Assembly (NCBI GenBank): GCA_035079385.1
Contig: JAVHKY010000086.1
Coordinates: forward strand, 1-64,000
Length of the DNA stretch: 64,000 nucleotides
Direction: 5' to 3'
Origin: Aspidiotus rigidus
Taxonomy: Eukaryota > Arthropoda > Insecta > Hemiptera > Diaspididae
Shown: in pieces, positions 56,601 through 64,000 of the stretch
Numbering within the stretch: position 1 is the first letter of the stretch
Layout of the letters: each line of letters starts with the position of its first letter
Notes under the pieces: model-generated
The model's input: the letters and a program-made list of their open reading frames with translations, nothing else
Database searches by the model: none
Told to the model about the DNA's origin: nothing
Translations under genes and position numbers: made by a program

Positions 56601-59600
56601 GAGACGCATCTAGTCCACCACTTCACCTCCATTTTTGAGCCGTCTAGACGACGCGACAGTTTTTGGGCCGTAAATTGCTAACCGTTCGAGATAGGTTAAA
56701 AATTTTTACGGGGATCGATCGAGGGCGTCGAGACGCATCTAGTCCACCACTTCACCTCCATTTTTTAGCCGTCTAGACGACGCGACAGTTTTTGGGCCGT
56801 AAATTGCTAACCGTTCGAGATAGGTTAAAAATTTTTACGGGGATCGATCGAGGGCGTCGAGACGCATCTAGTCCACCACTTCACCTCCATTTTTGAGCCG
56901 TCTAGACGACGACACAGTTTTTGGGCCGTAAATCGCTAACCGTTCGAGATAGGTTAAAAATTTTTACGGGGATCGATCGAGGGCGTCGAGACGCATCTAG
57001 TCAACCACTTCACCTCCATTTTTGAGCCGTCTAGACGACGACACAGTTTTTGGGCCGTAAATCGCTAACCGTTCGAGATAGGTGAAAAATTTTTACGGGG
57101 ATCGATCGAGGGCGTCGAGACGCATCTAGACCACCACTTCACCTCCATTTTTGAGCCGTCTAGACGACGACACAGTTTTTGGGCCGTAAATCGCTAACCG
57201 TTCGAGATAGGTTAAAAATGTTTACGGGGATCGATCGAGGGCGTCGAGACGCATCTAGTCCACCACTTCACCTCCATTTTTGAGCCGTCTAGACGACGAC
57301 ACAGTTTTTGGGCCGTAAATCGCTAACCGTTCGAGATAGGTGAAAAATTTTTACGGGGATCGATCGAGGGCGTCGAGACGCATCTAGTCCACCACTTCAC
57401 CTCCATTTTTGAGCCGTCTAGACGACGACACAGTTTTTGGGCCGTAAATCGCTAACCGTTCGAGATAGGTTAAAAATGTTTACGGGGATCGATCGAGGGC
57501 GTCGAGACGCATCTAGTCCACCACTTCACCTCCATTTTTGAGCCGTCTAGACGAGGACACAGTTTTTGGGCCGTAAATCGCTAACCGTTCGAGATAGGTT
57601 AAAAATTTTTACGGGGATCGATCGAGGGCGTCGAGACGCATCCAGTCCACCACTTCACCTCCATTTTTGAGCCGTCTAGAGGAGGACACAGTTTTTGGGC
57701 CGTAAATCGCTAACCGTTCGAGATAGGTTAAAAATTCTTACGGGGATCGATCGAGGGCGTCGAGACGCATCTAGTCCACCACTTCACCTCCATTTTTGAG
57801 CCGTCTAGACGACGACACAGTTTTTGGGCCGTAAATCGCTAACCGTTCGAGATAGGTTAAAAATTTTTACGGGGATCGATCGAGGGCGTCGAGACGCATC
57901 TAGTCCACCACTTCACCTCCATTTTTGAGCCGTCTAGACGACGCGACAGTTTTTGGGCCGTAAATTGCTAACCGTTCGAGATAGGTTAAAAATGTTTACG
58001 GGGATCGATCGAGGGCGTCGAGACGCATCTAGTCCACCACTTCACCTCCATTTTTGAGCCGTCTAGACGACGCGACAGTTTTTGGGCCGTAAATTGCTAA
58101 CCGTTCGAGATAGGTTAAAAATTTTTACGGGGATCGATCGAGGGCGTCGAGACGCATCTAGTCCACCACTTCACCTCCATTTTTTAGCCGTCTAGACGAC
58201 GCGACAGTTTTTGGGCCGTAAATTGCTAACCGTTCGAGATAGGTTAAAAATTTTTACGGGGATCGATCGAGGGCGTCGAGACGCATCTAGTCCACCACTT
58301 CACCTCCATTTTTGAGCCGTCTAGACGACGACACAGTTTTTGGGCCGTAAATCGCTAACCGTTCGAGATAGGTTAAAAATTTTTACGGGGATCGATCGAG
58401 GGCGTCGAGACGCATCTAGTCAACCACTTCACCTCCATTTTTGAGCCGTCTAGACGACGACACAGTTTTTGGGCCGTAAATCGCTAACCGTTCGAGATAG
58501 GTGAAAAATTTTTACGGGGATCGATCGAGGGCGTCGAGACGCATCTAGACCACCACTTCACCTCCATTTTTGAGCCGTCTAGACGACGACACAGTTTTTG
58601 GGCCGTAAATCGCTAACCGTTCGAGATAGGTTAAAAATGTTTACGGGGATCGATCGAGGGCGTCGAGACGCATCTAGTCCACCACTTCACCTCCATTTTT
58701 GAGCCGTCTAGACGACGACACAGTTTTTGGGCCGTAAATCGCTAACCGTTCGAGATAGGTTAAAAATTTTTACGGGGATCGATCGAGGGCGTCGAGACGC
58801 ATCTAGTCCACCACTTCACCTCCATTTTTGAGCCGTCTAGACGACGACACAGTTTTTGGGCCGTAAATCGCTAACCGTTCGAGATAGGTTAAAAATGTTT
58901 ACGGGGATCGATCGAGGGCGTCGAGACGCATCTAGTCCACCACTTCACCTCCATTTTTGAGCCGTCTAGACGACGACACAGTTTTTGGGCCGTAAATCGC
59001 TAACCGTTCGAGATAGGTTAAAAATTTTTACGGGGATCGATCGAGGGCGTCGAGACGCATCTAGTCCACCACTTCACCTCCATTTTTGAGCCGTCTAGAC
59101 GACGACACAGTTTTTGGGCCGTAAATCGCTAACCGTTCGAGATAGGTTAAAAATTTTTACGGGGATCGATCGAGGGCGTCGAGACGCATCTAGTCCACCA
59201 CTTCACCTCCATTTTTGAGCCGTCTAGACGACGCGACAGTTTTTGGGCCGTAAATTGCTAACCGTTCGAGATAGGTTAAAAATGTTTACGGGGATCGATC
59301 GAGGGCGTCGAGACGCATCTAGTCCACCACTTCACCTCCATTTTTGAGCCGTCTAGACGACGCGACAGTTTTTGGGCCGTAAATTGCTAACCGTTCGAGA
59401 TAGGTTAAAAATTTTTACGGGGATCGATCGAGGGCGTCGAGACGCATCTAGTCCACCACTTCACCTCCATTTTTTAGCCGTCTAGACGACGCGACAGTTT
59501 TTGGGCCGTAAATTGCTAACCGTTCGAGATAGGTTAAAAATTTTTACGGGGATCGATCGAGGGCGTCGAGACGCATCTAGTCCACCACTTCACCTCCATT

Positions 59601-60590
59601 TTTGAGCCGTCTAGACGACGACACAGTTTTTGGGCCGTAAATCGCTAACCGTTCGAGATAGGTTAAAAATTTTTACGGGGATCGATCGAGGGCGTCGAGA
59701 CGCATCTAGTCCACCACTTCACCTCCATTTTTGAGCCGTCTAGACGACGACACAGTTTTTGGGCCGTAAATCGCTAACCGTTCGAGATAGGTTAAAAATT
59801 TTTACGGGGATCGATCGAGGGCGTCGAGACGCATCTAGTCCACCACTTCACCTCCATTTTTGAGCCGTCTAGACGACGACACAGTTTTTGGGCCGTAAAT
59901 CGCTAACCGTTCGAGATAGGTTAAAAATTTTTACGGGGATCGATCGAGGGCGTCGAGACGCATCTAGTCCACCACTTCACCTCCATTTTTGAGCCGTCTA
60001 GACGACGACACAGTTTTTGGGCCGTAAATCGCTAACCGTTCGAGATAGGTTAAAAATTTTTACGGGGATCGATCGAGGGCGTCGAGACGCATCTAGTCCA
60101 CCACTTCACCTCCATTTTTGAGCCGTCTAGACGACGACACAGTTTTTGGGCCGTAAATCGCTAACCGTTCGAGATAGGTTAAAAATTTTTACGGGGATCG
60201 ATCGAGGGCGTCGAGACGCATCTAGTCCACCACTTCACCTCCATTTTTGAGCCGTCTAGACGACGACACAGTTTTTGGGCCGTAAATCGCTAACCGTTCG
60301 AGATAGGTTAAAAATTTTTACGGGGATCGATCGAGGGCGTCGAGACGCATCTAGTCCACCACTTCACCTCCATTTTTGAGCCGTCTAGACGACGACACAG
60401 TTTTTGGGCCGTAAATCGCTAACCGTTCGAGATAGGTGAAAAATTTTTACGGGGATCGATCGAGGGCGTCGAGACGCATCTAGTCCACCACTTCACCTCC
60501 ATTTTTGAGCCGTCTAGACGACGACACAGTTTTTGGGCCGTAAATCGCTAACCGTTCGAGATAGGTTAAAAATTTTTACGGGGATCGATC

Positions 60591-63500
60591 TAGGGCGTCG
60601 AGACGCATCTAGTCCACCACTTCACCTCCATTTTTGAGCCGTCTAGACGAGGACACAGTTTTTGGGCCGTAAATCGCTAACCGTTCGAGATAGGTTAAAA
60701 ATTTTTACGGGGATCGATCGAGGGCGTCTAGACGCATCCAGTCCACCACTTCACCTCCATTTTTGAGCCGTCTAGAGGAGGACACAGTTTTTGGGCCGTA
60801 AATCGCTAACCGTTCGAGATAGGTTAAAAATTTTTACGGGGATCGATCGAGGGCGTCGAGACGCATCCAGTCCACCACTTCACCTCCATTTTTGAGCCGT
60901 CTAGAGGAGGACACAGTTTTTGGGCCGTAAATCGCTAACCGTTCGAGATAGGTTAAAAATTTTTACGGGGATCGATCGAGGGCGTCGAGACGCATCTAGA
61001 CCACCACTTCACCTCCATTTTTGAGCCGTCTAGACGACGACACAGTTTTTGGGCCGTAAATCGCTAACCGTTCGAGATAGGTTTAAAATGTTTACGGGGA
61101 TCGATCGAGGGCGTCGAGACGCATCTAGTCCACCACTTCACCTCCATTTTTGAGCCGTCTAGACGACGACAAAGTTTTTGGGCCGTAAATCGCTAACCGT
61201 TCGAGATAGGTTAAAAATGTTTACGGGGATCGATCGAGGGCGTCGAGACGCATCTAGTCCACCACTTCACCTCCATTTTTGAGCCGTCTAGACGACACGA
61301 CAGTTTTTGGGCCGTAAATTGCTAACCGTTCGAGATAGGTTAAAAATTTTTACGGGGATCGATCGAGGGCGTCGAGACGCATCTAGTCCACCACTTCACC
61401 TCCATTTTTGAGCCGTCTAGACGACGCGACAGTTTTTGGGCCGTAAATTGCTAACCGTTCGAGATAGGTTAAAAATTTTTACGGGGATCGATCGAGGGCG
61501 TCGAGACGCATCTAGTCCACCACTTCACCTCCATTTTTGAGCCGTCTAGACGACGCGACAGTTTTTGGGCCGTAAATTGCTAACCGTTCGAGATAGGTTA
61601 AAAATTTTTACGGGGATCGATCGAGGGCGTCGAGACGCATCTAGTCCACCACTTCACCTCCATTGTTTAGCCGTCTAGACGACGCGACAGTTTTTGGGCC
61701 GTAAATTGCTAACCGTTCGAGATAGGTTAAAAATTTTTACGGGGATCGATCGAGGGCGTCGAGACGCATCTAGTCCACCACTTCACCTCCATTTTTGAGC
61801 CGTCAAGACGACGACACAGTTTTTGGGCCGTAAATCGCTAACCGTTCGAGATAGGTTAAAAATTTTTACGGGGATCGATCGAGGGCGTCGAGACGCATCT
61901 AGTCAACCACTTCACCTCCATTTTTGAGCCGTCTAGACGACGACACAGTTTTTGGGCCGTAAATCGCTAACCGTTCGAGATAGGTGAAAAATTTTTACGG
62001 GGATCGATCGAGGGCGTCGAGACGCATCTAGACCACCACTTCACCTCCATTTTTGAGCCGTCTAGACGACGACACAGTTTTTGGGCCGTAAATCGCTAAC
62101 CGTTCGAGATAGGTTTAAAATGTTTACGGGGATCGATCGAGGGCGTCGAGACGCATCTAGTCCACCACTTCACCTCCATTTTTGAGCCGTCTAGACGACG
62201 ACAAAGTTTTTGGGCCGTAAATCGCTAACCGTTCGAGATAGGTTAAAAATGTTTACGGGGATCGATCGAGGGCGTCGAGACGCATCTAGTCCACCACTTC
62301 ACCTCCATTTTTGAGCCGTCTAGACGACACGACAGTTTTTGGGCCGTAAATTGCTAACCGTTCGAGATAGGTGAAAAATTTTTACGGGGATCGATCGAGG
62401 GCGTCGAGACGCATCTAGTCCACCACTTCACCTCCATTTTTGAGCCGTCTAGACGACGACACAGTTTTTGGGCCGTAAATCGCTAACCGTTCGAGATAGG
62501 TTAAAAATTTTTACGGGGATCGATCTAGGGCGTCGAGACGCATCTAGTCCACCACTTCACCTCCATTTTTGAGCCGTCTAGACGAGGACACAGTTTTTGG
62601 GCCGTAAATCGCTAACCGTTCGAGATAGGTTAAAAATTTTTACGGGGATCGATCGAGGGCGTCTAGACGCATCCAGTCCACCACTTCACCTCCATTTTTG
62701 AGCCGTCTAGAGGAGGACACAGTTTTTGGGCCGTAAATCGCTAACCGTTCGAGATAGGTTAAAAATTTTTACGGGGATCGATCGAGGGCGTCGAGACGCA
62801 TCCAGTCCACCACTTCACCTCCATTTTTGAGCCGTCTAGAGGAGGACACAGTTTTTGGGCCGTAAATCGCTAACCGTTCGAGATAGGTTAAAAATTTTTA
62901 CGGGGATCGATCGAGGGCGTCGAGACGCATCTAGACCACCACTTCACCTCCATTTTTGAGCCGTCTAGACGACGACACAGTTTTTGGGCCGTAAATCGCT
63001 AACCGTTCGAGATAGGTTTAAAATGTTTACGGGGATCGATCGAGGGCGTCGAGACGCATCTAGTCCACCACTTCACCTCCATTTTTGAGCCGTCTAGACG
63101 ACGACAAAGTTTTTGGGCCGTAAATCGCTAACCGTTCGAGATAGGTTAAAAATGTTTACGGGGATCGATCGAGGGCGTCGAGACGCATCTAGTCCACCAC
63201 TTCACCTCCATTTTTGAGCCGTCTAGACGACACGACAGTTTTTGGGCCGTAAATTGCTAACCGTTCGAGATAGGTTAAAAATTTTTACGGGGATCGATCG
63301 AGGGCGTCGAGACGCATCTAGTCCACCACTTCACCTCCATTTTTGAGCCGTCTAGACGACGCGACAGTTTTTGGGCCGTAAATTGCTAACCGTTCGAGAT
63401 AGGTTAAAAATTTTTACGGGGATCGATCGAGGGCGTCGAGACGCATCTAGTCCACCACTTCACCTCCATTTTTGAGCCGTCTAGACGACGCGACAGTTTT

Positions 63501-64000
63501 TGGGCCGTAAATTGCTAACCGTTCGAGATAGGTTAAAAATTTTTACGGGGATCGATCGAGGGCGTCGAGACGCATCTAGTCCACCACTTCACCTCCATTG
63601 TTTAGCCGTCTAGACGACGCGACAGTTTTTGGGCCGTAAATTGCTAACCGTTCGAGATAGGTTAAAAATTTTTACGGGGATCGATCGAGGGCGTCGAGAC
63701 GCATCTAGTCCACCACTTCACCTCCATTTTTGAGCCGTCAAGACGACGACACAGTTTTTGGGCCGTAAATCGCTAACCGTTCGAGATAGGTTAAAAATTT
63801 TTACGGGGATCGATCGAGGGCGTCGAGACGCATCTAGTCAACCACTTCACCTCCATTTTTGAGCCGTCTAGACGACGACACAGTTTTTGGGCCGTAAATC
63901 GCTAACCGTTCGAGATAGGTGAAAAATTTTTACGGGGATCGATCGAGGGCGTCGAGACGCATCTAGACCACCACTTCACCTCCATTTTTGAGCCGTCTAG
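60591..64000 (+). repeat. 15-unit (1935-bp) higher-order repeat, second copy cut by window end
   Basis: GATCGATCTAGGG occurs at 60591 and 62526, 1935 bp apart. GTCTAGACGCATCC, CATTGTTTAGCC (about 61664 and 63599) and GCCGTCAAGACG repeat at the same distance. Confidence 0.9.

Larger units (their letters stand above)
25888..64000 (+). repeat. 129-bp satellite array, about 297 units, extends beyond the window
   Basis: The unit runs from GTTAAAAATTTTTACGGGGA to CTAACCGTTCGAGATAG. Unit starts fall at 25901, 26030, 26159 and so on to 63919, which is 296 steps of 129 bp after allowing five 30-bp and two 8-bp deletions. No other net length change exists. Hand counting one unit gives about 49% GC and 13 CpG, clearly above the AT-rich flank. 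Variants are almost all substitutions at a few positions: GACGACGACACAG, GAGGAGGACACAG, GACGACGCGACAG, GACGACACGACAG or GACGACGACAAAG; ATTTTTAC, ATGTTTAC or ATTCTTAC; CTAGTCC, CCAGTCC, CTAGACC or CTAACCC. Every reading frame on both strands has a stop in each unit, so it is non-coding. The array may be centromeric, subtelomeric or interstitial heterochromatin; the sequence alone does not tell. Confidence 0.98.

Noticed and set aside
25901..64000. The 129-bp period is 3 x 43, so the array could encode a repetitive protein
   Set aside because: I translated one unit in all six frames. Each has at least one stop (for example ATC TAG, TTT TGA and TAA on the + strand; GTC TAG, GAC TAG and GGT TAG on the - strand), so no frame stays open across units.
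25888..64000. CRISPR array
   Set aside because: The whole 129-bp unit repeats. There are no unique spacers between short direct repeats, no cas genes, and the genome is eukaryotic.
25888..64000. Ribosomal intergenic spacer or telomeric repeats
   Set aside because: No rRNA gene sequence flanks the array, it exceeds 38 kb without interruption, and there is no TTAGG-type telomere repeat.

Overview
The window looks like nuclear DNA of an arthropod, most likely an insect. It is AT-rich, and it carries one intron-containing gene for an inward-rectifier potassium channel whose residues resemble animal Kir channels. Around the gene lie decayed eukaryotic transposons: a Penelope-like element, a non-LTR RNase H relic and a SWIM zinc-finger/MULE-type fragment. 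The 83-bp and 150-bp introns fit an insect. I cannot name the species. There are no bacterial operons, CRISPR arrays, rRNA genes or convincing tRNA genes.

Layout. 1-6977: no recognisable host gene. It holds a 5'-truncated Penelope-like element with a 12-bp target-site duplication (2024-2740), an 11-copy array of a ~104-bp repeat (3050-4208), and a 373-bp duplicated segment containing 26-bp minisatellites (4558-5300). 6978-19951: six coding exons of the potassium channel on the + strand, ending in a TGA and followed by a polyadenylation signal. The 5' end of the gene is not identified. The two large introns (4.3 and 6.6 kb) are packed with transposon relics, inverted repeats, TGACGTCA-rich repeats and further blocks of the 104-bp repeat in both orientations. 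19952-25173: 3' UTR, small duplications, a frameshifted coding remnant, and another 104-bp array. That array is split by a 2161-bp inverted-repeat element, which is itself host to a 250-bp MITE with perfect 34-bp inverted repeats.

25888-64000 (60% of the window) is one uninterrupted satellite array with a 129-bp unit. Counting register from 25901 to 63919 gives exactly 296 unit steps once seven internal deletions are allowed for (five of 30 bp, two of 8 bp). All six frames are closed in each unit, so it is non-coding. Diagnostic variants reveal higher-order repeats: blocks of 12, 15, 23 and 27 units duplicated in tandem at near identity. A broken satellite piece and a 646-bp single-copy segment lie at the array edge.

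The only gene with a clear cellular role is the Kir channel. The rest is repeat and mobile DNA, and the most informative novelty is the structure of the satellite and the nested insertions beside it.
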